From Ottelia alismoides (taxonomy: Eukaryota > Streptophyta > Magnoliopsida > Alismatales > Hydrocharitaceae), in assembly GCA_037367405.1 (NCBI GenBank), contig JAZKJV010005753.1:992001-1056000 (forward strand): a stretch of 64,000 nt of DNA, read 5' to 3'. The position numbers and the translations under genes are program-made. The notes beneath the pieces are model-generated. The model searched no databases and was not told the origin of the DNA. It saw nothing but the letters and a program-made list of their open reading frames with translations. Numbering within the stretch: the stretch's first letter is position 1; every line of letters begins with the position of its first letter. Of this stretch, positions 11,130-22,930 are shown one piece after another.

Positions 11130-12207
11130 AGCCTCTATGAGAGAGATAGGGGAAACAAGGGAAGAGGCATTAGGGATCAGGCACTGCAGTTCTCAAATTT
11201 CATCGGCCATGATCTCTATGCAATGCTTCACTAGGTCCATATCAAGTTTCTGATTAATCAATAGTGAGGCTAGGGAAGGGTCAACCTGGATTGACGGAGC
11301 CAATGGTGAAGGCTCATGGTGACCTGAGTGTGAAGATAACTGATTATGTCTGTAATACTCCATCAAAGTAAACATATCATCTACCTTCCTTGCAATGTCA
11401 GGAAGGTCACTATCAGAAAGGAATTGAGATAATGAATACCCCCAGAAGGGCTTATTATCTCAGAAGGTGGACTCATCATGGGCATGATTATAGACGAAAG
11501 AGCACACAACTCTGCATCTAACTCATCCCAAGCTATATCAAATTTGCAGAAAATCTCATCGTGAGAGATAGGAGTCGAGTAAAAACACTCAGACCAATAC
11601 TGTATGTTTTCTGCATGTCCAATTGCGTCAGCCAGAGAAATGGTGGCATCGAGTGGGTCAGATGCCACATGAGCAAGAACAATCTCGGTGTCCAAATAGG
11701 AACACTCCTCTATCCATCCACATTCATCATCTTCAGTCTCATGACCAGTGGGGACAACAAGATCGATAGGGACGATCTCGCCATTGACCTTGAATTCAAC
11801 TTTTCCCAACTCAAAATCGAAGTGGGCTTTGGCCGTAGAGAGAAAGGGACGACCCAAAATTATGGGTGTCTGGGCCAAGGTTTTAGTGGGGTCTATCTCT
11901 ATAACTAAGAAATCAACAGAGAACTGCTTCCCTTGGACCGTCACTATAACATCCTCCAAAAGTCCTTGTGGTCTCCTAACAGATCGATCTGCCATCTGTA
12001 AAATCATTGAGACCGGCTTGAGCTTTCCAAAATCAAACTGCCGCAAAATGGCAACACGGAGGAGGTTGATTGAGGCACCATTGTCCAGGAGAGTGCGCTC
12101 GAAGGTCATATTACCAATGGTACATCGTACCAAAGGTGCCCCAGGGTCCTTCATCTTATGGGGGAGGAGTGAGAAGATAGCATTGGATGTAGCTCTGGGA
12201 AGCACAT
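11130..12207 (-). pseudogene. Retropepsin plus acidic linker of element F, cut by B
   Basis: The protease block is at about 11700-12200: FERTLLDNGASINLL with active-site triplet DNG at 12077-12085 (B and C have DSG), then QMADRSVRRPQGLLEDV and IILGRPFLSTAKA. Downstream is an acidic linker toward RT with a frame change near 11380 and a stop at 11191-11193. The coding sequence runs straight into element B's LTR at 12208, so the first Met codons of the open frame are LTR sequence, not gene. DNG keeps the Asp and Gly; activity is uncertain. Confidence 0.82.
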
Positions 12208-12228
12208 TGATGAATCCACATTTCATCA
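12208..12228 (+). repeat. Terminal hairpin of the B LTR
   Basis: TGATGAA, seven-base loop, TTCATCA: a perfect 7-bp inverted repeat at the LTR outer end, repeated at 26817-26837. Equivalent stems exist in C, D and F with different bases. Confidence 0.7.
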
Positions 12229-13364
12229 TCTTTATTCTATCATTTTGGCACCAAAAACCCTAGCAAATGCCTGTAAATAGCATTAAAATCATCATCTTAG
12301 CATTCATGCACGTGCATCTAGTTAGTGTATAAAATACTGTAATTAAAGCCAAAATTATAGAATAAATAAAGAAAAGAAAAAGAATAAAATATTGTAAATA
12401 TTTTATGACCCAAAACCCCCGAGACCTAGGCATCTTGATGAATAGGTCGACAAGGAATAAAGTGGGGGGAGATAAGGTCAGAAATACAGACAAAATACCT
12501 GTACATTCTATTCATTCTTTATTCAGTTTGAGATCTATTTTTGGTTCCACTTTTTATACATCAAATAAAGAAACTTTGTACATGAAAGTTGTAGATAATT
12601 TCATATAGAAAAATACAAAATTTATTTCACTGAAAAATAATGTACAGATAAAAAGTTATGGTCTAAATAAAAATCCAGAACTCCAACTTCTCAGACCCGT
12701 ATCTTGCAAATAAAAACTCCAAATGCAGCATACTCACCTTTAATTGTATATAGAATAAAATAATATATTTAATGGTGGAGGTTTCGCATTTGACGGAGCT
12801 ACGGTTTGAAAGTTGAGTTTTGGACCATCATTGTATACTTGTACAGATTAAAATATTCAATTTATTCTTTGTTTATTATTTTTATAATTTTATATTTTTA
12901 AAATGTTATAAATATTACTTATAATAATTGTGAATATTAAAATCAGAATAAAGATGTAAATAAAAATCAAAATAACAATACTTATATACACAGGACAAAG
13001 ATACAATACCTATGTACATACCTATATAACATCCTCTTCTAATTTATTAAATATACAAAATAAATCAGAAAAATAAAATAAAAATATATTTGTGTATATC
13101 AAAGTATTTTATAATTTTAGAAAATAATAAATAAAAATAAATAAATTAAAAATACAAAAATAAAAATAAATACTCAAATATGTAGATAATATACCTATAT
13201 AGGGGTATAAAAGCAACTTGTAAAAATATACTTCATAAAATAAATTAAAAATCATAATAAAATACTACATAAAATTTTAAACATTTTTTATTTTTTAACC
13301 AAAAATTAATTCTGCTTTTTTCTATTTTTAAACTAATTAATAAAATATTTTTTCAATCTTTTCC

Positions 13365-13420
13365 CTGGTTGGTCCACGTGGACCAACCAGGTGCGGTCTA
13401 GAGTTGACCTCGGTCAACTC
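13365..13420 (+). promoter_or_regulatory. G-box palindrome and inverted W-box pair in B 5' LTR
   Basis: 13365-13390 is a perfect 26-bp palindrome centred on CCACGTGG, whose core CACGTG is the plant G-box bound by bZIP and bHLH factors. Ten bases later, GAGTTGACC-TC-GGTCAACTC (13401-13420) places two TTGAC W-box cores, the WRKY target, head to head. The pair recurs in the 3' LTR (27975-28030) and, with different flanks, in C, D and E. The binding roles are inferred from motif knowledge. Confidence 0.65.
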
Positions 13421-16066
13421 CCTGACCGAGGCCTGCCACTTCTGACGCCCTGATTTTTCCCCCGTTTTCAAGAAATTATGGCGCCCGATCCTTCCATTTT
13501 CTCGCCTCGAATCCTTCTTGGAACTTCTTCCCTGATCATCACTCTCCCACGACGTGCCTTCAGATCACGCAAAATCCTCATGATGCGCGCGTGGATCTCG
13601 CTTGAAGGAGACGCCACCATCTTCTACTTAAGCAACCCGCCACCTTCAAGCCCAATTTTGAACCCTCCTTAGCCATTAATCCTCCTCTCTGTTGAGCTCT
13701 TCGTGTTGCTGGAGGTGACAGCTCCGCATCTACACCCTCAGGCGAGTCGAGGAGGCTCTGTAGCGGCTCCGCCACCTCCGCCGACCACCGACGTCGAGGT
13801 CCTTCCACCTCAGGTCTTCCACCTTCGATGTATCCCTTTTTCCTTTTCCTTTTCGCTTCATTTTATTCCCTGTAGCTTCAATATCAAAAATCCCTAAAAA
13901 AATCCGCTTCCCGTCGATTGATCCATCTCCCATAGCTCATCGCCGGAGCGCACCTCCGGCTGTCGTCCCTTCGCCGTCCACCGTCCATTTCCGACTTCCA
14001 TTGCGCCTCCGCGGGGTCCAGGCAGTTTTCCCTGGACCCTCTCACCCCTTTTTGCAGGTACCTGGAGCAGTACATCGCCTGGGGGCTCGGATTCGACCTC
14101 CGCCGGAGATACCTGGAGCTTCGAGCTCCGCCGCTTCTGCAGCAACGCCTCAGAGCTTCTCCGGCGATTTTGAGAGCCCCAGACACCAGAGCATCATCGT
14201 AGGAGTCTCCCGGACCTTCTTGTTGCGGCCCAGACCACCGGAGGAGCGCCAGCTCGTCGGAGGAACTTCATCTCGGCGAAGTTCTTCCCTGTTCTTCCTC
14301 CGGGTGCTTCCACCGTCCGATCCTAGGCCCGCTCCAGATCGCACCTCAGCCGTCAGATCTTGGCCACCTTCTGTTGTTGATCTCTTCGCCGGATCTGATC
14401 TCCACCGCTGATCGCCGAACCGTCATCGCGCGTTGTGCGCGCGCCACGTGGATAAGTGAGCGGCCCTTGGCCGTTCGATCGCGCACGAGGAGATAAGGCG
14501 TGGGTATTTTGCACTTTTCCCCTCGCCAAATTTTGTATTTCATTCCAGTCCATAACCTTTAAGATGTAGTTTAAATATTTCTGTAATATTTGCAATTAGA
14601 ACCCCGTAGTTTTCTTATTTGCACTTAGGTACAATCTACGTCACCTCACGTGCCCGGTGCGCGTGAGGGGGCTGGGTATTTTGCAAGGACGCCCCTGGGG
14701 CTTGTTTATTTCGCTTAGGTCCATGAACTTTTTAATTAAGTTGTAATGTTTTGGAGAAATTGCATCTGAGCCCCTGGAACTTTGTAATATTGCAAGAATA
14801 TCCCTGCCAGGTCACGTGCCCAGTACGCGTGAGTTGGACATTTTGCAACGAACCCCCTTCGGGTTTGGGTATTTGTTTTTAGTCCAGAAACTTGTATTTA
14901 ACGTTATATATTTTTGTGGAAATTGCATATGTGCCCGTGGAAGTTCTGATAATTGCACTTATACCCCTGCCAGGCTAGTTTAACTTTTGGATGCTTGTTG
15001 TAATTATTTAAATTATCATTTTAAGTCCAAAAATTCCACAAAAATAGGCTTAAGCTCCTGTTAACTTGTACTTGCACGGCATATGCATTGCATTTTTATG
15101 GCATTTTCATATTTATTAAAAATCAAAAACATGCATTTATTTCACTGTTTGCATTAGAAAACCCATAAAAATTGTTAAAACACTTCGAAAAATTCCAAAA
15201 AAAATTACCTAGTGTCTATTTTAACCTACTCTAGTGTCAGTCCAAAAATCACTAAAAATCTCAAAAGAAAAACACTAAAAATTTAAAAACACTCTAAAAC
15301 TTCAAAAAAATATATAAAATCAAAGAAAACTCCAAAAAAAATACAAACTCAGTTTCTGTTTGTTCCATATTTTGTTATCTTTATTTGAAAATTAGTGTGA
15401 AAAATTTTGAGTACTGGTTGCTATTTTTAAATCCCATTTTACTCACATCCAGCACATATTTCACTGTTTTGCCTAGTTTTGCTATTTAAAAATATAAAAA
15501 ACACCTTGAAAAATCCCCAAAAATCACAAAAACAGTAGAAACCCACAAAAATACCAAAAAGATTTTATTTCTGAATTTTTGGATATTTTTGCACATTTTT
15601 ATAAATATTTTATCTTGTCTTGTATTACATTGTTTATAAATTCCAATATTGAAAAGAAAAAAAATATAAAATATAAAAAGAAAATATAAAATCAGTAAAT
15701 TAAAAATCAAAATACAAAATTAAAAATTAAATTAAAATAAAAAAAATAAAAATTAAAAACCCACAAAAATTTCATTGTTTGCTTGCTTAGGGTAGAAACG
15801 TCACACACATACATTCACTTGTGCATCAATTTTTGAATTACCCTGCTTGCTCCCTGTGTTCGAACTCTCTGCATACTTGTCACTATACACCATTTGTGCA
15901 GAGTTAAAAATAAATTTTAACTCCACATTATTTCTAATTGTTGATCTTTAGTGTGGGTTGATTGTTGATTAAATACGTTTTATTGTGGGTTGCCGCATCG
16001 ACATCGGTTGTCTGCGCCTTGTGTGAGACATACTCTTTAGACCTACAATAATTTGTGTTTATCAAA

Positions 16067-16084
16067 TGGCGCCGTTGCCGGGGA
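16067..16084 (+). other. Primer-binding site of element B (tRNA-Asp)
   Basis: TGGCGCCGTTGCCGGGGA, an 18-base match to the complement of the plant tRNA-Asp(GTC) 3' end, two bases after the LTR. This PBS is typical of Athila elements. Confidence 0.95.
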
Positions 16085-17542
16085 GCAACAACGGGTAGTT
16101 TACATTTTTTGTTTGTTTGTGATTGTTGTCTACCATAGCTTCAGTTATCTCTCTTGCACTTTTGATACATATATTGATTGAGCTATTCTGACCATTCTTC
16201 TTTCATCTTCTTGCGAGGGACCGCGGAGCAAGGCGGATCGCCTAGGTGACCCGAAGCAACCTTGGGAAGCGGAGCCGGCCTTCTTAGGTCAAGCCGGCAG
16301 GAGAGAGAAAGAGGATTGAGAGAGAGTGATTAGTTTAGTTGCTTTTTATTTTTGTGAGAGAGTGACATATTAATTTGTAATAATACAGGTACATTGGACT
16401 CTTAGACACTTTGCCTAATTTCCAAGTGTTTGTTCACTTGGGGGCGCACCGTGGTTTTGTGTTTTTTGCGGTTTCTCGCCTTCATTTCTATTTGTTTCAC
16501 GAGGATTTAGCCCCTAGACATAGGAATTTTTGTTGACTGTGACGAACTAAGAAGCTAAGGCCCAATCCCTAATATCTTGCCTGCACCTATAGAACGTAAT
16601 TGGACTTGGCTAAAAATCACTTGAAAAAGCTATTTGACTTGGACTAGAGGCCACGTGCCGCGAGCCCACCCTGTTAAGTGCTACTCCTGAACTCGATGTG
16701 TCGAGAAGAGGAGGGGTGAGCCAAGACCGGACTCCGGACTCTTTTCTTTGTCGTAGCTACTTGTTCTTCACGTTAATAGAAGTTGCTCATCTTAGGACGA
16801 TTTCCTCGTGCATGCATATAGGTAGTTTAAATTATTGTCTTTAAATTATGCGCGGATCACTTTGCATGTAGAGTGCTGGTGACAAGGTACGCATTTCTAT
16901 CCCTGCATGCATCATAGATTTTGACCGCGCATCGGCTTTTCCGCATTCCTCCCCCAATTTTTTTGGACTTTTTAATAACAAGGAAATAGGAAAACTCATT
17001 AGACGATGATTGTTCAGAAAAACACGTAAAAAGTGAAAACAATAAAAATTGGGACTGCTAATGCAAACTTGACCTTAAAACTCATCCCACCAAAAATTTT
17101 GTCTTGGGAGAGTAACCCCCTCCTTGTTTGATTTATCTGCTGCGAGAGAGTGACTCGACACTAGGATAGAGCCACATCTGAAATTTTGGTTGACTACTGG
17201 TCGTGGTTAGTCGTTCTCCAGTGAGGATCTCTCCGGTAACCGGTAAAGCGGATCGCGATGTCCTTAACAGATTGAATTAGCGGGAACAACCGGGTTACGG
17301 TCCGCAATTCATACTGGCTGGGAAAGATCTGACGTGGATTGGGACAGTCGGCTAGGAAAGTAGGATACCTAACAGCTCGCTCTAACGCTCTGATAGATTG
17401 ACTGATCACCTAATAAAAATTGACAAGATAACAGACCGAACTCTCACGGTCATCAGCTCAAGAGTTGTGTAGGTGAATTTGGGGGTTTTGATTTATCATC
17501 CTGTTTGCATTCCAGATCTCGTCCGCCTTTCTCTAGATCAAG
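16085..17542 (+). other. Untranslated leader of element B with candidate intron
   Basis: No gene is seen in 1.46 kb. Conserved blocks shared with A, D and E: GCATGTAGAGTGCTGG near 16864-16879, followed by donor-like ACAAG|GTACG (GT at 16887-16888); AAAATTGGGACTG near 17045; TTTTGTCTTGGGAGAGTAACCCCC near 17095. TTTCTCTAG ends at 17536, six bases before the gag ATG, and fits an acceptor, giving a possible 650-bp intron 16887-17536. The blocks could also be packaging signals. Confidence 0.55.
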
Positions 17543-19740
17543 ATGATGGGACAGAGATCTCTTAGGCCGACCTTGTCGGCACCGCTATCCAGTACTCCTC
17601 CTCATTCATCTAGGAATACCTCGGAGAGTCCGCTCTCCGAGCCTGAGTTCACATCCACCCTGTTCTCCCTCGACCACCCTTCCCATTCTCCTTCTCTCAG
17701 TCCAATAGTGTCAAAATTTACTGCATCACAGAGCTCAGATCATTCGACAGCACCTGAGATGGCCTCTGTTGCTTTTTCAGAGAATCCAGTGATGGCAAAC
17801 AGAGGTGAGCACCCAGATGACCATGATCAACCCCCGTTCATATTCGATCAGGCGGCCATCAACAACTCCTTGTTAGAGTCCCTGGAGACAATGCAGAGAC
17901 AGATCCGTGACCAGGGAACATTCATGGGTGATCTGATGAGAGAGATAGCACAGATGAGAGAGAATCAACCTGGGGGCGGTGGAGGTGGAGGAGGACCTGA
18001 TGCAGGAGGAGGCGATCCAGATGCTGAGAGACCACCACAGACCATCATGAGGGAATTTCACAACCCAGCTGCATCCCTCACTCATCGTTGGATCCGACTC
18101 CCGCCCATTCACGGAGATTTCGAGCTTCGGCCACACACAATCCAGCTTCTACCCAAGTTCCATGGGTTGCCGACCGAAGAACCGCACCTCCACCTCCAGG
18201 AATTTGAGATGATTTGCAGCCCCATCCATGATCGGTTGATGACCGAGGACACCATAAAGATGATCGCCTTCCCATTCTCGTTGGTTGATAGAGCTGCATA
18301 TTGGCTCAAACACCTTGGGCGATTCGTCGACACATGGGCAGAGCTCCGGACCGCATACCTGAAGAAATACTATCCTCTCGGCTGGACCAACGCAGCAAGA
18401 GCCATGATCAGTAACTTCGTCATGATCCCAAATGAACAATTCCATGAAGCCTGGGATCGATTCAGAGAGCTCATAGACCGGTGTCCACATCATGACATTT
18501 CCAAGCCCAATCTCGTGCAGAGTTTCTTCTGTGGGATGACACCAGAGCTGCAGGGGCTAGTGAACGCCTCTTGTAGTGGATCTTATTTCTCCAAGGGAGA
18601 AGACGACGTCTGGGCCATCTACGAAGGCATGGCAGAAAACTCTACTGTAATGACCCAGGCCCGAGTCTACACACAGCAGAAGCCCCCGTAAGGAGCGGGA
18701 TCATTCCAGAGGATCGCCCGCATCGATGCCGGTCCCAATACAGTGTCAGCTGCCGCAGCCCAAGCTGAATCAGCCGCATCCGACATGGGCATAATCAGTG
18801 AGAAGCTGGACCGCCTCGAGATCCTCGAGAAGAAGCAGATGCAAGGCATGGCCCAGATGGACCAGATTGCCAAGACGATGAGTGATCTGAAGACGCAGAT
18901 CTTGTGCGTCCAGGAGGCACAAACTCAGTCACAACAGCCTCCCAGATCACATGCTGATCCGAGCAGTAGCAATGCCAGCCAGCCATCTACCTCGTACCGT
19001 CAGGTAAACCATGTGCAGGCAGCGCCGGTTCCATTGTTACCGTACTACCCATCGCAGCCACCATCTACAGATACTCAGATGGTGGTGTATCAGCCGAAGC
19101 AGCCACTGGCTATTCTTCCTCCACCATCCTTTGAGCAGGAACCATTGATGGAAGTCATTGGGATTTGGTACGATCGGTACCCTCAACCCAGGATTCGTCG
19201 TGATCACCCCGGATTCCGTTGGGGTAACGGTGGCTCCTCATCCCAACAGCAGAATCCTGCCCAAGGACAGCAGAACAGCCAGCCGCAGCAACAGCTCCAG
19301 TATGCCCAACAGCAGTATCAGAGTGGTCCTCGTCCCGCCTATCAGGGACAGCAGTGGAGGCAGTGACAGCAGCCTCAGCAATTTCATCCCCATCACCCCC
19401 AGTATCAGCAACAGCAACAGCCCCATTTCCAGCAGGGACAACCATCCGGATCTCACGGTCCCGCTTTTGAGAACCCAGCTCTCGATGATCTTGCCCGCTT
19501 GCTCTCCGAACAGCGAGCATCCTTCAGGCAAGAAATGGATGAATTCCGGCAGGAGATGAGGGAGATTATAAAAGGGAAGGCCGCCATACCCGCTCAGATT
19601 GAACCTAATCCAAACAATCTGAAAAGAAATTCTGAGCAGGTAGAGTTTACAGAGGATACCTCTCCTAGTGATTATTTGAGTGACATGTCTTATTCCTACC
19701 ATGATGTTGATTTTGTCACTACTAGGAGCGGTAGGATGCC
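17543..19740 (+). pseudogene. gag: gag of element B (two in-frame stops)
   Basis: Structural protein of the virus-like particle. Start at 17543 (ATGATGGG), matching D and E. From the start: S/P-rich N-terminus (1-95), helical segment with coiled-coil character (105-140), poly-Gly (143-151), then a Retrotrans_gag-type capsid region at about 240-345 with AAYWLKHLGRF, YLKKYYPLG, FHEAWDRFRELI and KPNLVQSFFCG. After a TAA at 18689-18691 come a second helical segment and Q-rich sequence; TGA at 19364-19366 interrupts this. The end carries the FVTxRSGR signature seen near the gag-protease join in Athila elements. I see no CCHC knuckle. Gag and pol share one frame. Confidence 0.88.
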
Positions 19741-21390
19741 AGCCGGCGGCGCCTCTTCTGAGCAACAACTAGACGCAGGATCAGGAGCGCCAGAGGAGCA
19801 GAGGAGCAGTGCTGATGCCGCTCATGATGATGTTGACGGTGGTGTTGATGCCACCCATGATGGAGTCCAGGACGACGGTGCTGATGCCGTCGTGATACCA
19901 GTTGCAGACGGTGGTGCTGATACCACCATTTTGGATGATGACCCAGATTGCAGTGTTGATGCCGCAAAGACCGGTACTAGTGGTGGTGCTGAGCCCACCA
20001 TATCTACTTTTGTTGAGCCACCATCTGTGATGTTACCACATTTTGTACCTATGGACTGTGGGAACAAAAAGAAAAACAAAAATATGAATAAAGGAAAGGT
20101 TTCTGTTCAAATTGCAGATCCATATGTGTTGCACGATGATGTTTGTATGGATTCTCCATCTTCACAGGCACAGGGACCGATTCCTAGTCCTCCATCTGAG
20201 GAGGCCCCTACAATTCCCTTCCCTGAGGCACTCCGCCGAGCGAAGGGGAATAAACGAAAAAATCCCAAAAAAGAACAACAGGTAGAGTTCGGCAATCAGA
20301 TGATAGACAGATTCCATATTCAGCTGACTCTACAAGAAGCACTTGAGCACATCCCCCTCTTCAAGAAGAACCTGAAAGAGAAGACTACCGTCCGCAGGAA
20401 GAGGAGGAACCACAGAGATCAAATCCATGTGCTCACTCATTCCACTTGCTGTACCATCCAGAACAAGCTGCCAGATAAGCGACCAGATGCAGGAGCTCCC
20501 TATGTCAGATGCGAGATTCAAGAGCAGCAATTTGATCGTACTCTATTAGACAGCGGCTCTTCAATTAACCTTCTTCCGGCAGCCTTACTCGACCGACTCG
20601 AGTTTGGTCCTCTTCTTAGGAGCAGGACAGTCCTTCATTTTGCTGATAGGTCGACTAAGAGGCCGAAGGGGTTATTGAAAGACGTGGTCATTACCATTCA
20701 AGGCCTGAAATTCCCCGTGGACTTTGTTGTGTTGGACATGGAGATCCTTGAGTCGGTAACTGATGCCCCCATCATTCTCGGACGTCCATTCTTGGCCACA
20801 GCCAAGGCGGTGACCGACCATGATTGTGGGAAGGTATGCTTTCGCGTAGAGGGCGAGACCATACAAATAGAGACGATCGAGGAGACCAGAGCTAGAGAAT
20901 TAGAATGCTCAGAGAGATCCTGTGAAGCAGCGCAATTGATAGAGGAAGAGCTATACATCCACCAGGTGTGTGATTTTGTGATGACTGATGATGAATCCAA
21001 CTGGGTAGATCCTGTAGCACCGACCCTCGCCTTGCCTACAGATTCACTGTATCTACAGCTCATGGCAGTCGAGAGCCGGGAGAGCACACCCCTAGATAAG
21101 GATATACCTGAGGCTGACAGTGTTGTGATGAGTGATGCTGATAAGTTTCAATCATGTTCATCTTCTTCTGATCCCTCGGATTCAGACATTGATTGGGATG
21201 ATTTTGATGATTATGTACCTTGTCTGATTCCTTCTGAGCCAACAACCATGACAGAGTGCGAGCCAGTGCAGTTCATTGATGATTCCGCAAACCGCCCTTT
21301 GTCAGAGATTCACGCAGAGCGAGAGTTCTCCCATGAAGACCTGGTCGCCTTCACACAGACATATCAGAAGCCAGATCTGCCGCCTCCCAG
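19741..21390 (+). pseudogene. Retropepsin of element B with flanking acidic linkers
   Basis: Linker 1 (19741-20380) holds iterations of GGxDAT-type sequence (about 19795-20010) and a basic stretch. The protease spans about 20430-20870: DSG at 20549-20557 in FDRTLLDSGSSINLLP, then FADRSTKRPKGLL and IILGRPFLATAKA. Linker 2 (20880-21390) is acidic with a DPSDSDIDWDDFDDY run. This stretch is open and continuous with RT in one frame from 19499, so the protease itself looks undamaged, but it cannot be translated from gag because of the upstream stops. Confidence 0.88.
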
Positions 21391-22446
21391 TTGTCCAGAA
21401 TTGAAGCCTCTGCCGCAGTCATTGAAGTACAGATTCCTTGCGGGTGAGCCAGATATGCACCCAGTCATTATCTCAGCAGGCTTGACTGGAGAACAAGAAT
21501 CTCGTCTGATGGAGGTTCTTGAAAGAAACCGCAAGGCGATAGGTTGGAGTATCGCTGATCTCCAGGGGATTAGTCCGGCTCTGTTCTCTCATCACAATTA
21601 TCTTGAGGATGACGCTAGGCCGTCGCGTGTGTTCCAACAACGGTTGAACCCGAATCTTCGAGACGTAGTCATGAAAGAAATTTCCAAGTGGTGGAGCGCC
21701 GATTTTATCTACCCCATCTCCAACTCCAAATGGGTTAGTCCACTACATGTGGTACCCAAGAAGACGGGTATCACTACAGTTGTCAACGAGTCTGGAGAGG
21801 AGATCGCTGCCAGAGTACCAACTTCTTGGAGGGTCTGTGTGGACTACAGACGATTGAATGAGGCCACCAAGAAGGATCACTTCCCGCTTCCCTTCATTGA
21901 TCAGATTATCGAGCGGCTAGCCAGGAAGAGTCATTATTGTTTTCTTGATGGGTACTCGGGATACAATCAGGTGGCCATTGCGCCCGAAGACCCGGAGAAA
22001 ATGACATTCACCTGTCCGTTTGGGACGTATGCTTTCAGACGGATGCCCTTTGGTCTATGTAATGCTCCGGCGACATTCCAGAGGTGCATGTTGTCCATCT
22101 TCTCGGACATGGTGGGTGACTGTTTAGAGGTCTTCATGGATGACTTCTCGATCTACGGCGACGGGTTCGATGCTTGTCTTGACTGCCTAGACCGTGTGCT
22201 TCAGCGCTTCATAGAGGTCAACCTTGTTTTATCTTGGGAGAAGAGCCAGTTTATGGTGACTCAGGGGACGGTCCTTGGTTATATCGCCTCCAACAGGGCA
22301 TGGAGGTCGATCCGGCTAAGGTGGATATCATCAGAAAACTCAATCCACCGTCCAACTTATGTCAGTTGCGGTCTTTTCTGGGGCATGTCAGTTTTTACTG
22401 ACGGTTCATTCAGGACTTCAATCGTATTGCCCGACCACTCACTGAC
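21391..22446 (+). pseudogene. Reverse transcriptase of element B
   Basis: Copies the RNA genome into cDNA. Blocks in order: LKPLPQSLKYRFL, LNPNLRDVVMKEISKWW, YPISNSKWVSPLHVVPKK, SWRVCVDYRRLN, DHFPLPFIDQ, FLDGYSGYNQV, FRRMPFGLCNAPATFQRC, catalytic FMDDF at 22133-22147, and [13 protein letters not shown]. Near 22294-22298 one G is missing from a run that has four in D (AACAGGG against AACAGGGG), so the thumb/connection region and everything downstream move to another frame. The polymerase core is intact up to that point. Confidence 0.92.
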
Positions 22447-22930
22447 TTGCTGACGAAAGACACCGAGTTTATTGTCAGTGATAAGTGTCTTGAGTCGTTT
22501 GAGACTCTCAAAGAAATGGTTGTTTCAGCTCCTGTCCTTCAGCCACCCGATTGGTCTCTCCCATTCGAGATCATGACGGATGCTTCAGATTTTGCCGTTG
22601 GGGCTATGCTTGGACAAAGGAGGGATGGATTACCCTTTGCTATTCACTACGCCAGCCGGACCTTGGATGCTGCTCAGCGGAAATACACTGTGACTGAGAA
22701 AGAGATGCTGGCCGTAGTCTTTGCTCTTGATAAGTACCGATCGTATATTCTCGGGTCTAGAGTGACAATCTACACTGATCACACCGCCATCCGGTACTTA
22801 ATGGCTATGAAGGATGCCAAAGCACGTCTTACCAGATGGATCCTTCTACTCCAGGAATTTGATATTGAGATTAAGGATAAGCCTGGAGTCAAGAATGTGG
22901 TGGCGGATCATCTCTCCAGATTGGAGAATC
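22447..22930 (+). pseudogene. RNase H of element B
   Basis: RNase H fold with visible active-site acids: D in TDAS (22579), E in TEKEM (22696) and D in YTDH (22777). It ends with [16 protein letters not shown] and VADHLSRL, the usual link to integrase. Open throughout, in the frame entered after the deletion near 22296; the Met at 22447 is internal, not a real start. Confidence 0.9.

Larger units (their letters stand above)
4858..12207 (-). mobile_element. Element F: Athila-like element, minus strand, 5' half missing
   Basis: In minus orientation: protease, linker, RT, RNase H, integrase, noncoding region, PPT and 3' LTR. The gag, leader and 5' LTR are absent, because element B's 5' LTR begins at 12208 within the N-terminal part of the protease region. 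Pol is more divergent from B, C and D than those are from each other. Stops and frameshifts make it non-functional. Confidence 0.85.
12208..16064 (+). repeat. 5' LTR of element B (3857 bp)
   Basis: Starts TGATGAATCCACATTTCATC and ends TTTATCA, two bases before the PBS. The 3' LTR repeats it: subtracting the 670-bp insert, both copies are 3811-3812 bp up to the point where the 3' LTR is cut. Structure: AT-rich first 1.1 kb (U3), regulatory palindromes at 13365-13420, a GC-rich leader-like part at about 13450-14420, degenerate TATTTGCA/CCCCTG iterations at about 14500-14990, then AT-rich sequence with many short CAAAAA runs. Open frames in the GC-rich part are duplicated only because the LTR is. 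Confidence 0.93.

Noticed and set aside
12260..12493. Identical 77-codon minus-strand frame here and at 26869-27102
   Set aside because: Both lie in the two LTRs of B; the identity follows from LTR duplication.
13450..14420. Open frames of 60-136 codons in GC-rich LTR parts (e.g. 14001-14411, 29280-29690, 43840-44244, 57603-58007, 32732-33532)
   Set aside because: They recur only as LTR copies, overlap open frames on both strands as expected for GC-rich DNA, and show no domain.
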